This document shows, in pieces, positions 19,338-28,188 of a DNA stretch of 39,361 bases; position 1 is the stretch's first letter, and every line of letters begins with the position of its first letter. The notes beneath the pieces are model-generated. The model was not told where the DNA came from. It was given only the letters and a program-made list of their open reading frames with translations, and did not search any database. Both the position numbers and the translations under genes were made by a program. Source of the DNA: an uncultured Lachnospiraceae bacterium (GTDB taxonomy: Bacteria; Bacillota; Clostridia; Lachnospirales; Lachnospiraceae); assembly GCA_947650155.1 (NCBI GenBank), contig CANSUS010000033.1, positions 1-39,361 of the forward strand, written 5' to 3'.

Positions 19338-19366
19338 TTGAGGTTTTTGCCAAATATCGGTACAAT
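19338..19366 (+). promoter_or_regulatory. Promoter of the methyltransferase gene
   Basis: TTGAGG (19338-19343), 17-base spacer, TACAAT (19361-19366). Expected start near 19373, which argues against the TTG at 19381 as the start codon and for the ATG at 19462. Confidence 0.65.
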
Positions 19367-19461
19367 ATAGTCATGGTGTTTTGTTACTATGGCTATATTT
19401 TGTTGCAATGGGATTGACCGGATTCATGCAGCCTGACTTTTTATTTATGATAAGGGATTTT

Positions 19462-20649
19462 ATGGAACAACTAAGAAATTTATTATACAACGGAATCAAT
19501 GATAAATTATATCAGCTTATATTAAGCAATCCCAGGAATGGGGAGAAAGCGGAAAAAATAAAAATCAGACCTGTTATGGTGAAGGACAAGCTGGTTTTTC
19601 AGGAAACGGTGTATGCAGGAAGTAAGGTGTTTCATGAGAACTATCAAAAGGAAGAAATGATAGAACGCGTGCTTGAATACTTTAATAACGGGTTCAGACA
19701 GGGAGAATTGGAAAATAAAGAATTCAGGGGAACAGTTCTTGTCAGTAAAAAAGGAAAGGTTACAGTTAAGGTCAGAAAAAATACAGATCAGGGGAAAGAA
19801 ATTGATCTTTCCCATAACAGAACTAAAAAATATATCCTTGAAGAGGGAAAACCGGTTCCGTTTTTGATTGAACTGGGCGTACAGAGTGCGAATGGGAAAA
19901 TCATGAAGGCCAAATATGATAAATTCAGACAGATTAACCGTTATCTTGAATTTATACGGGATATTCTGCCTATACTTCCAAAGACAGGAACTGTTAACAT
20001 TATAGATTTTGGCTGTGGCAAATCCTATTTAACATTTGCCATGTATTATTATTTAAAAATTTTGAACGGTTATGACATTCGTGTTACCGGATTGGATTTG
20101 AAAGAGGATGTGATTGAAAACTGCAATGCACTTTCCGGAAAATTGGGATATGATGATGCACTCCGGTTTATTCGTGGCGATATCAGTACATTTGAAGGAG
20201 AACAAAAGCCGGACATGGTTGTTACCCTCCATGCCTGTGACACAGCCACAGATTATGCATTGGAAAAGGCAGTACGCTGGGGTGCAAAGGTCATTTTGTC
20301 TGTACCGTGCTGCCAGCATGAAGTGAACAAACAGATCAAATGTAAAGAGCTGGAAACAATTTTAAAGTACGGACTGTTAAAAGAGAGGATTTCTGCATTA
20401 TTGACAGATGGAATACGTGCGAATCTTTTGGAGCGGATGGGCTATGATACACAGATTCTGGAATTTATTGACATGGAACATACGCCGAAAAATTTACTGA
20501 TACGGGCCGTCAGGCGTGAAAATCAGCCTGACACGGAGAAGAAAACGGGAAATGCGGAACAAAATGAAGTAGGACAGCTTCTGGAATTTCTGCATACGGA
20601 ACAGACTTTAAACAAGTTGTTGATAGAGCTTAGGAAAGAGGATAGTTGA
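19462..20649 (+). CDS. Class I SAM-dependent methyltransferase
   Basis: 395 residues from ATG 19462, which has AAGGG 6 bases upstream; the frame is open back to a TTG at 19381. An N-terminal region of about 150 residues of unknown role precedes a Rossmann methyltransferase domain. Motif I is 'IIDFGCGKSYLTFAMYYYL', the acidic residue after strand 2 is in 'VTGLDLKEDVI', and further motifs are 'VVTLHACDTATDYAL' and 'SVPCCQHE'. The GCGKSYLTF and PCCQHE pattern fits the Methyltransf_32 group related to GSTCD, some of which act on RNA. Substrate unknown. It probably heads a transcript that continues into the 841-residue gene 22 bp downstream. Confidence 0.82.
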   Translation: MEQLRNLLYNGINDKLYQLILSNPRNGEKAEKIKIRPVMVKDKLVFQETVYAGSKVFHENYQKEEMIERVLEYFNNGFRQGELENKEFRGTVLVSKKGKVTVKVRKNTDQGKEIDLSHNRTKKYILEEGKPVPFLIELGVQSANGKIMKAKYDKFRQINRYLEFIRDILPILPKTGTVNIIDFGCGKSYLTFAMYYYLKILNGYDIRVTGLDLKEDVIENCNALSGKLGYDDALRFIRGDISTFEGEQKPDMVVTLHACDTATDYALEKAVRWGAKVILSVPCCQHEVNKQIKCKELETILKYGLLKERISALLTDGIRANLLERMGYDTQILEFIDMEHTPKNLLIRAVRRENQPDTEKKTGNAEQNEVGQLLEFLHTEQTLNKLLIELRKEDS

Positions 20650-20671
20650 ATTTTTTTCAACGATTAGATAG

Positions 20672-23197
20672 ATGAAAAAATCATTAATAAAAGCGGCAGG
20701 TTTTGCAATCACTTTTTTTCTTTCCCTGTTTATTATAAGCGGAGTTATGAATCAGGGAAATACAGATATGACGACAGAAATGAGACCGGCATCTTTTCCC
20801 CTTATATTTATGAATACAGACGGCAAAAAGATCAACTGCCTGCATGGATACGCACAGGAGATGGAGGGAAGTTATCTGCGGGATACCATTACAGTCATTC
20901 CGCAGGGAAGAACGGTACAATTTGAAATAGATAAGTTTCATACAGATATTCTGAAGATATCCTATGAACTAAGGAGTGTGGATGGAGAAAGGCTGGTAGA
21001 AAACGGAGAGATTACCAATAAAGAAGAAACAAAGGAAAGTATAAGTGCATCTGTAACATTGAAGGATCTTATTGAAACACAAACAGAGTATAATCTGATC
21101 TTTATACTGGAAACGGAAGAAAATGAAATCCGTTATTATACCAGGGTGATCCTTTCAGACAGCTATGCAATCAGTGAAAAAATTGCCTTTGTTGAAAATT
21201 TTCATAAAAAGACGTTTGATAAAGAAGCGGCAAAAGAATTGACAAAGTATTTGGAATCTAATACAGAGGGGAATAATTCAACATATGCGAGGGTTGACAT
21301 TCATTCCAGTTTTAACCAGATAACGTGGGGGGACTTACAGGTTGAGAAAGTGACCGAGCCTGTTTTGGATGTGAAAGAAATTGCGGGTCAGACAGGTTCT
21401 TTTGAACTAAACTATATTGCCGCCACTTCTGAAGGAAAAAATAAAACATACTATAACGTAAATGAATATTACCGTATCCGGTATACACCGGACAGGATTT
21501 ATTTACTTGATTTTGAGCGGACAATGGAACAGATATTGGACGAGGGAGCGGATATTTATGCATCAAATAAAATTTCTCTTGGGATTACGGATATGGATAC
21601 CGCACTTGTAGAAAGTGACGGAGGTAATATCTTTGCTTTTGTAAATTCAAATCGTCTGTTCAGTTATAATGTCACTGATAATAAAATGGCAGTGATTTAT
21701 GGATTTTATGACGCGGAAAATGCGGATATAAGGACGATGTACGACCATTGTGGAATCAGAATACTGGGTGTGGATGAAACAGGAAATGTCAGGTTTATGG
21801 TTTATGGTTATATGAACAGAGGGAAACATGAGGGAAATGTGGGAATCCAGATTTTTGCTTATAACAGTCAGACGAATACCGTGGAAGAGGAAATATATAT
21901 CCCTTACAAAAAGTCTTATCAAGTGTTAAAATCAGATATAGAGCAATTGTCATATATCAGCAAAAATAATCAGTTTTATATGATGCTGGACCGTACAATT
22001 TATGCGGTGAACCTGACGGAAAGAACCTATGAAATATTAGCATCACATTTATACGATGGGAGCTACCAAATATCAGAAAGTAATGCTATGATAGTATGGC
22101 AGGAAAGTGAAGACAGATATGCAGGCACAATCCTGACGCTGATGAACTTAAATTCAAAAAAAAGGACTGAAATTGAGGCTGGAGAGGGTGAAGTAATCGC
22201 ACCGCTTGGATTCATGGGGGAAGATCTGATATATGGTCTTGCCAGGGATGCGGATATTGTAAAAGATGAAACAGGACGGGTTACCTTTCCGATGTACAAA
22301 GTAGTGATTCAGGATGAACAGGGAAAGGTGCTTCATACTTATAGTCAGGAGGACGCCTACGTAATTGGAAGTCGAATTGAAGACAACCAGATCACGCTTT
22401 CCAGGGTAAGAAAAAATGAAAATAATGAATATGAAGAAATAGAAGATGACCAGATTATGAGTACAGAGCTTGCGGAAGCAGGCGATAATTATATTGAGGC
22501 TGTGATAACAGAAAGCTATGAAAAAATAGTGCAGATTGCAGTGAAAAGTAATATTGACAGCAAGTCGCTTCAGATTCTGACGCCAAAAGAGGTGTTATTT
22601 GAAGGGGGAAGAGAATTAGTAATAGAAAATGAAAAAGAAGAGAAAGAATTTTATTATGTATATGGAAAGGATGGAATAGCGGGGGTATATATGAACCCGG
22701 GGAGCGCTGTCAATCTTGCCTATTCTATATCAGGTGTGGTGGTAAATGATCACGGCGCCTATGTATGGCAGAAAGGAAACCGCAGTATTAAGAATCAGAT
22801 TATGGCAATCACCGGAACAGGAATAACGGAGGAAAAGAACAGTCTGGCAGTCTGCCTGGATACGATATTAAAGTTTGAAGGTGTAATGAGAAATACAGAA
22901 TATCAGTTAAGCAGGGGGGACACTGTAATTGAAATTTTGGAGGAAAATCTTTCACATGCACAGATTCTTGATTTGACAGGATGCAGTTTAGATGCCATTC
23001 TATATTATGTGAACAAAGATATTCCGGTACTGGCTACTTTAAATGATGGAAACGCAGTATTGGTGATTGGATTTAATGAGTTAAATATAGTAGTAATGGA
23101 TCCGCTTACAGGAACAGTGTATAAAAAGGGAATGAATGATTCTACAGCATGGCTTGAAGAAAACGGAAATTGTTTCATCACTTATGTAATGGAATAA
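20672..23197 (+). CDS. Large exported protein with C39-like C-terminus
   Basis: 841 residues. One N-terminal membrane anchor or uncleaved signal (about 7-26). Residues 40-270 look like beta-rich sensor modules; about 290-690 hold repeated strands such as 'GNIFAFVNSNRLFSYNVTDNKMAVIYGF' that suggest a beta-propeller. From 720 the sequence resembles a papain-like C39_2 domain: C728 in 'NSLAVCLDTILKFEGV', then 'GNAVLVIGFNELNIVVMDPLTG'. The place of the usual histidine is N794 and the aspartate is D810, so catalysis is doubtful. No good ribosome site is visible; it starts 22 bp after the methyltransferase stop. It is upstream of a c-di-GMP phosphodiesterase and a hybrid kinase, so an envelope-sensing role is possible. 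Function unknown. Confidence 0.75.
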   Translation: MKKSLIKAAGFAITFFLSLFIISGVMNQGNTDMTTEMRPASFPLIFMNTDGKKINCLHGYAQEMEGSYLRDTITVIPQGRTVQFEIDKFHTDILKISYELRSVDGERLVENGEITNKEETKESISASVTLKDLIETQTEYNLIFILETEENEIRYYTRVILSDSYAISEKIAFVENFHKKTFDKEAAKELTKYLESNTEGNNSTYARVDIHSSFNQITWGDLQVEKVTEPVLDVKEIAGQTGSFELNYIAATSEGKNKTYYNVNEYYRIRYTPDRIYLLDFERTMEQILDEGADIYASNKISLGITDMDTALVESDGGNIFAFVNSNRLFSYNVTDNKMAVIYGFYDAENADIRTMYDHCGIRILGVDETGNVRFMVYGYMNRGKHEGNVGIQIFAYNSQTNTVEEEIYIPYKKSYQVLKSDIEQLSYISKNNQFYMMLDRTIYAVNLTERTYEILASHLYDGSYQISESNAMIVWQESEDRYAGTILTLMNLNSKKRTEIEAGEGEVIAPLGFMGEDLIYGLARDADIVKDETGRVTFPMYKVVIQDEQGKVLHTYSQEDAYVIGSRIEDNQITLSRVRKNENNEYEEIEDDQIMSTELAEAGDNYIEAVITESYEKIVQIAVKSNIDSKSLQILTPKEVLFEGGRELVIENEKEEKEFYYVYGKDGIAGVYMNPGSAVNLAYSISGVVVNDHGAYVWQKGNRSIKNQIMAITGTGITEEKNSLAVCLDTILKFEGVMRNTEYQLSRGDTVIEILEENLSHAQILDLTGCSLDAILYYVNKDIPVLATLNDGNAVLVIGFNELNIVVMDPLTGTVYKKGMNDSTAWLEENGNCFITYVME

Positions 23198-23227
23198 CAC
23201 TTCCAATATACGCAGGAGGGGACATAC

Positions 23228-25450
23228 ATGATTAAGAAAAATAAAAAATCAGTATTGAAGATCAGCTATTTAATTGTTTTATTATTGATTAGTATCATTG
23301 CGCTGGTATGGTATTCAAAAATATTGAAAGATGAACTCAGCATTTTAACAAGAAATACTTTAAAAGAAGTTTCCAGTCAAAATGTGCTTGTGATTCAGAA
23401 GGAAATTGCCAGTGATGTAAATGCCCTGACAGAGATAGCCGATCGTATTGGTAATTCAGATAATATCAAAGAAGGGGAAATTGTTGATACGCTGAAGCAG
23501 ATCGCATACCGTTATCCCTTTAAAACAATGGGTTACTGCGGTATGGATGGTATGGCACATGCAACGGATGGTATGACAGTAGATATATCAGAACGCAGTT
23601 ACTTTTTAAATGCCGTTCAGGGAGAGACATGTATATCGGAACCGCTGAACGATCTGGTAAGCGGGGAAGAGATTATTGCTTTCAGCGCACCTGTAAAAAA
23701 AAGTGATGAGGTTGTAGGCGTAGTATTTGCGACATACAGTGTGGAAAGTCTGAGAGAGATCCTGGCAGTCACTTCTTTTGAAGGAGAGGGATATACTTAT
23801 ATTGTTGAAAGTGACGGAGATAAGGTAGTAGATTCCATTAATCCTACAAGCTTCCAGGATATGACCAATATTTATGTGTCTATGAGGGCGGCGGACAGAA
23901 GAAATTCCAAGGCGATTGAAGGGTTAAAACATTATCTGGATACCGGAGAGACAGGATATGTTATTTTCTATAATAAAGTCGGAAAATATATGTACAGTAC
24001 GCCTCTTGGAATCAACAACTGGTATCTGATCGATGTGGTTCCGGTGGATTTTCTGGAAAAGACTTCCAACGCCATTATCCAGCGTACTTATCTGGTATGC
24101 GCTGTATTGATAGTGGTATGCACATTTATTGCCGCATGGCTATATTTAGAGGAACGCAGAAAGAAAAAACAGATGCAGACGCTTTTATTTGTGGACGATC
24201 TGACCGGTGGAAACACTTACGCGAAATTTAAGCAGGAAGTAGAGCAAAGACTGAATGTGCATTATGGAAGAACTGCGTTTATCATGATGGATCTGGATGA
24301 ATTTAAACTTGTTAATGAATTGTTCGGATATGACACAGGCAACAAAGTATTGTGCCATGTATGGAATGTACTAAATGAAAACTGTGGAGAAGATGAATAT
24401 GCAGGACGTGATATTGCCGACCGGTTTTCCATGCTTCTATATTTTGAAAAACGGTCGGATATAGAAAAACGTATTTTAAAGATGACAGAAGCGATCCAAA
24501 AGTTTTCGATTCCCAATGCATCAGAATATATTTTGCATCCTGTATTCGGTATCTATTATGTGGAAAGCAATGACGAGGACGTGGAAAGCATGATGAACTG
24601 CGCCTCTCTTGCGCATAATCAGGCGAAGCAGGAAAGGGACAGTATTTATAGAGCATATACTAACATTATGAAAGACAGAATGTTAGAAAAGAAACAGTTA
24701 TCCGACCAGATAGAACATGCATACAAGAATCATGAATTTGTCGTATATTACCAGCCCAAGTATGAGGCGGAAACAAGAAAACTGGCAGGCGCAGAGGCTT
24801 TGGTACGCTGGAGGCGTCAGGATGGACAAATGGTATCGCCGGGACTTTTTGTCCCGCTTGCAGAAGAAAGCGGCTTTGTGTGTAAACTGGATAAATATGT
24901 ATTTAATGAAGTCTGTCTTGCACAGAAACGATGGATGGAAAAAGGACTTAAGGTAGTGCCAATTTCCGTAAATCTTTCCCGCAGACACCTTGATACACCG
25001 GAATTTATCGGGGAATACAAATCCATGCTGGATCATTCCGGCGTACCCATCAAATATTTACAGCTGGAAATTACAGAGAGCGCAATGTTCGAGAAGAAAG
25101 CAGAATTTCTGGAAATTATTGAAAGTTTACATAAAATGGGATTTGTTATCTTAATGGATGATTTTGGAACAGGCTATTCCTCTTTGATGATGCTCAAGTC
25201 TATTCCGATAGACGTTATGAAACTGGATAAAACATTTGTGGATGACTTTGACGATGAAAGAGGAGAGCAGATCATACGCTGTGTGATGCGGATGGCACAG
25301 GATCTTTGCATCTCGATTACGGCAGAAGGGGTAGAGACAGAGGAACAGTATAAGTTTTTGAAGAACATTGGATGCGATATGATACAGGGTTATTATTTTG
25401 CAAGACCAATGCCGGAAGAAGAATTTGAAAAATGCATGGAAGAGGCTTGA
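23228..25450 (+). CDS. Membrane c-di-GMP phosphodiesterase, dead GGDEF plus EAL
   Basis: 740 residues. Membrane helices at about 11-29 and 287-307 enclose an extracytoplasmic Cache-like sensor. The GGDEF domain (about 318-475) is degenerate: the signature position reads IADRF (396-400), so it should not make c-di-GMP. The EAL domain (about 490-735) looks active: EAL 523-525, N582, E614, D644-D645 (DDFGTGYSS), K665, E700 and E703 (AEGVET) and Q720. The protein should break c-di-GMP down to pGpG in response to an outside signal. AGGAGGGG precedes the ATG. It starts 30 bp after the 841-residue gene and ends 23 bp before the hybrid kinase, so the three are likely one operon. Confidence 0.9.
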   Translation: MIKKNKKSVLKISYLIVLLLISIIALVWYSKILKDELSILTRNTLKEVSSQNVLVIQKEIASDVNALTEIADRIGNSDNIKEGEIVDTLKQIAYRYPFKTMGYCGMDGMAHATDGMTVDISERSYFLNAVQGETCISEPLNDLVSGEEIIAFSAPVKKSDEVVGVVFATYSVESLREILAVTSFEGEGYTYIVESDGDKVVDSINPTSFQDMTNIYVSMRAADRRNSKAIEGLKHYLDTGETGYVIFYNKVGKYMYSTPLGINNWYLIDVVPVDFLEKTSNAIIQRTYLVCAVLIVVCTFIAAWLYLEERRKKKQMQTLLFVDDLTGGNTYAKFKQEVEQRLNVHYGRTAFIMMDLDEFKLVNELFGYDTGNKVLCHVWNVLNENCGEDEYAGRDIADRFSMLLYFEKRSDIEKRILKMTEAIQKFSIPNASEYILHPVFGIYYVESNDEDVESMMNCASLAHNQAKQERDSIYRAYTNIMKDRMLEKKQLSDQIEHAYKNHEFVVYYQPKYEAETRKLAGAEALVRWRRQDGQMVSPGLFVPLAEESGFVCKLDKYVFNEVCLAQKRWMEKGLKVVPISVNLSRRHLDTPEFIGEYKSMLDHSGVPIKYLQLEITESAMFEKKAEFLEIIESLHKMGFVILMDDFGTGYSSLMMLKSIPIDVMKLDKTFVDDFDDERGEQIIRCVMRMAQDLCISITAEGVETEEQYKFLKNIGCDMIQGYYFARPMPEEEFEKCMEEA

Positions 25451-25473
25451 AGCAAGCTTATCTGGGGATTAAA

Positions 25474-28032
25474 ATGATCATAAACATTTTGATTAATACG
25501 ATACAATTAATGGGGATTCTTGTTCCGCTTGCCGGCTGTGTTTCCCTTATAAGAAAAGCCAACAGCAGAGTATCCATGTATCTGCTGATGGCGAATTTGG
25601 GCTGTCTGATTATTAATGGCAGTTATATGCTGCTGTTACAGTCTAAGACTTTTGAAGGCGCGTTCATTGCGCTTAAGATGGAATATTTTGGGAATATTGT
25701 GTTTTATTTGATGTTTGGCTTGTTTTTGTGGACGTATATGAAAATGAAGCCATACAAATGGGCGATTGCACTGGTGTCGCTTTGGGGTGTTTTTGACAGT
25801 GTCTTTTTATTTCTTCTTTGGACCGGTGACGGTCTGCATCTGGTATTTAGGGACTTGAATTTTGTATGGAATGAAGAGTGGGGGCTGGTTATGCTGCAGG
25901 CAGTCCCGGGAATTTTCTATATGATTCATTATTGTATTATATGTTTGATTGTATTTTGCAGCCTAATTTATATCACTGTCAGAATGTTTCTTGTAGAAGT
26001 GAAATCAGAACGAAATAATCTTGCTAAATTAGTAGGATCTCAGTTCGTAATGGGAGTTTCCCTCGTATTAATGCTGTTATTTAATTTTTCATTTGATATT
26101 GTTCCGATTTTTACTTCTACCTCTATTTTATCTATTATTATCAGTATTCGCCGGAATGAATTTTTCGGTGTCAAAGAAGTCGGACGGGAATGGGTATTTG
26201 ATCAGATGCAGGATGCATTTATTCTTGTAGACGAACTATATGGATATCTGGATTCTAATTCTTATGCAAAAAAAATTTTTACAGAGTTGAATTCCAAGCG
26301 TAAAAATGCCATTGTGTCCGGCGAACTGCTTACTATTTTTCTAAGTCAGGAAAAGGTACAGCAGATTCATGGAAAATATTACAATAAAAAAATTATGGAA
26401 ATGCGGGAAAAGGGTGCTGTAACGGGCTATAGCCTGCTTCTCATCGATGTTACGGAACAATGTGAATTAATGGAGCGTGTACGGGAAGAGAAGGAACGTG
26501 CCGACGAGGCCAATAAGGCAAAATCAGCTTTTGTTTCCAATGTATCTCATGAAATTCGTACTCCGATGAATGCGATTGTTGGAATGACGCAGATTTTGCT
26601 CCGTCAGGATCTGCCCGGGCAGGAGAGGGAATATCTGCTGAATATTCAAAATTCGGGAAACGCTTTACTCACAATTGTAAATGACTTGTTGGATATGTCT
26701 AAGATTGAGTCAGGAAAAATGGAACTTGTGGACGAAGAATATGATTTTATGTCTATGCTGAACGATCTTGGAATGATTATTTTAAACAGGATTGGAAATA
26801 AGCCGGTAGAACTGCTCTATGACATTGATCCCGGTATTCCGGCAAAATTGTATGGGGATGCATTGCGGATCAGACAGATTATTATTAATCTGATGAATAA
26901 TGCGACAAAATTTACAGAGAAAGGATATGTATGCCTCACGGTCAGGGTAAACCGGATTGAGGATACGGATATAGAGCTGTTTCTTTCGGTAAAAGACAGC
27001 GGGCAGGGAATACGGGAAGAGGATTTAAGCAAGCTTTTTGGTTCTTTCCAGCAGGTGGATACAAAGAAAAATCACCATAAAGAAGGTACGGGGCTGGGGC
27101 TTTCCATTTCCAAGCAGCTTGTGGAACTGATGCATGGCAGTATTGGGGTAAGCAGTGAATATGGAAAGGGAAGTGAATTTTATTTTACCATTCATCAGCA
27201 GATTATTGACGGGTCAAGGGCAGCGCAGATTACGCAGGGACATAAGGCAGTTGTGGCAGGCAGCATGAAAGACCCTGTTGCAAATGAGCTGCTTCGGAAA
27301 CTGACCGGACAGTATCAGCTTACCTATGTGGAAAATATTATGGAGTCTGTTAAGACAGATGTTCCTGTCTATTATTTTACGGATCAGTATGGAACGATAA
27401 GTGAAACGGAAAGACAGAAACTTTCAGATCTAAAGGCTGTTGTATGCTGTATGCAGAATCCGATGACAGAGTGTGAAGTACAGGATAATATGCCTGCTAT
27501 GAACAAACCGTTATACAGTCATAATTTCTGTCATTTTATTGAAAACGGAGAAAGTGCGGCAGAGAAGGTAAAAGAAAATGTAGACAAGAACCATTCGGAT
27601 CATCTACAGACTCCGGGAAAATTGCAGACAGAGTTTACAGCGCCGGACGCGCTGGTGCTGGTGGTGGATGATAATGAGATCAACCGCATGGTTGCAGAAG
27701 AAATGCTGAAACCTCTGCAGATGCAGATTGAAACGGCTTCTGATGGAAAACGTGCTTTGGAAATGATACAGGATAAAAAATATGATTTGATTTTTATGGA
27801 TCATCTTATGCCTGTCATGAATGGCATTGAGGCGGTAACGGCGCTTCGGGAATGGGAGGATGTCTATTATAAAAAAGTTCCTGTGATTGCACTCACGGCG
27901 AATACCGCGAAGGAACAGAGAGAAGAATATCTGCAGGCCGGTATGAGCGATTATCTTTCTAAGCCAATTGATATGGAGGATATATACAGGATCGTCAGGA
28001 AGTGGATTCCTGAAAAGATCAGACAAAAATAA
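25474..28032 (+). CDS. Hybrid sensor histidine kinase with receiver domain
   Basis: 852 residues from ATG 25474 (GGGG 6 bases upstream); the frame is open to 25432 inside the previous gene. The N-terminal 225 residues form a seven-helix membrane sensor of the 7TM histidine-kinase type. A short PAS-like region (about 240-330) leads to HisKA with H359 in 'SNVSHEIRTPMNAIVG', then an HATPase domain ('NLMNNATKF', 'DSGQGI', 'GTGLGLSIS') and a C-terminal receiver with phospho-acceptor D776 in 'DLIFMDHLMPVMNG'. There is no HPt domain and no separate response regulator nearby, so the phosphate goes to a partner elsewhere or the receiver regulates the kinase. A terminator closes the operon. Confidence 0.9.
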   Translation: MIINILINTIQLMGILVPLAGCVSLIRKANSRVSMYLLMANLGCLIINGSYMLLLQSKTFEGAFIALKMEYFGNIVFYLMFGLFLWTYMKMKPYKWAIALVSLWGVFDSVFLFLLWTGDGLHLVFRDLNFVWNEEWGLVMLQAVPGIFYMIHYCIICLIVFCSLIYITVRMFLVEVKSERNNLAKLVGSQFVMGVSLVLMLLFNFSFDIVPIFTSTSILSIIISIRRNEFFGVKEVGREWVFDQMQDAFILVDELYGYLDSNSYAKKIFTELNSKRKNAIVSGELLTIFLSQEKVQQIHGKYYNKKIMEMREKGAVTGYSLLLIDVTEQCELMERVREEKERADEANKAKSAFVSNVSHEIRTPMNAIVGMTQILLRQDLPGQEREYLLNIQNSGNALLTIVNDLLDMSKIESGKMELVDEEYDFMSMLNDLGMIILNRIGNKPVELLYDIDPGIPAKLYGDALRIRQIIINLMNNATKFTEKGYVCLTVRVNRIEDTDIELFLSVKDSGQGIREEDLSKLFGSFQQVDTKKNHHKEGTGLGLSISKQLVELMHGSIGVSSEYGKGSEFYFTIHQQIIDGSRAAQITQGHKAVVAGSMKDPVANELLRKLTGQYQLTYVENIMESVKTDVPVYYFTDQYGTISETERQKLSDLKAVVCCMQNPMTECEVQDNMPAMNKPLYSHNFCHFIENGESAAEKVKENVDKNHSDHLQTPGKLQTEFTAPDALVLVVDDNEINRMVAEEMLKPLQMQIETASDGKRALEMIQDKKYDLIFMDHLMPVMNGIEAVTALREWEDVYYKKVPVIALTANTAKEQREEYLQAGMSDYLSKPIDMEDIYRIVRKWIPEKIRQK

Positions 28033-28038
28033 CGGTTT

Positions 28039-28070
28039 AACCTTCTGCTTTCGGGCAGAAGGTTTATTTT
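28039..28070 (+). terminator. Terminator after the hybrid kinase
   Basis: Stem AACCTTCTGC (28039-28048) with GCAGAAGGTT (28055-28064), six-base loop TTTCGG, then TATTTTTG. Confidence 0.85.
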
Positions 28071-28107
28071 TGGGCTAAGTCAGGCTTTGATTAAAAAATA
28101 TCAATTG

Positions 28108-28136
28108 TTGCGTTTTCTGTCGAGGCATAGTAAAAT
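28108..28136 (+). promoter_or_regulatory. Promoter of the hydrogenase operon
   Basis: TTGCGT (28108-28113), 17-base spacer, TAAAAT (28131-28136); expected start near 28143, 46 bases before the first ATG. Confidence 0.65.
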
Positions 28137-28142
28137 CAAAAA

Positions 28143-28156
28143 TGTAAGCGCTTACA
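28143..28156. promoter_or_regulatory. cre box (CcpA-type operator)
   Basis: TGTAAGCGCTTACA, a perfect 14-bp palindrome with A on both sides, matches the WTGNAANCGNWNNCW catabolite-responsive element at every fixed position. It covers the predicted transcription start, a placement that gives repression. CcpA or another LacI-family protein is the expected binder. Confidence 0.75.
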
Positions 28157-28188
28157 ATTGATATTTTCTGAAAATTGGAGGATTTATT

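Larger units (their letters stand above)
28095..28167. repeat. 14-bp inverted repeat around the hydrogenase promoter
   Basis: Perfect arms AAAATATCAATTGT (28095-28108) and ACAATTGATATTTT (28154-28167), 45 bases apart, bracket the -35 and -10 boxes. The left arm meets the -35 box and the right arm overlaps the cre box by three bases. Spacing of 59 bases centre to centre, close to 5.6 helical turns, could allow looping by one regulator; in RNA only the right arm would be transcribed. Confidence 0.65.

Noticed and set aside
28095-28167. Rex operator in the hydrogenase promoter
   Set aside because: The inverted repeat arms (ATCAATTGT) do not form the compact TTGTGA-N-TCACAA-like palindrome; the compact palindrome present is a cre box.
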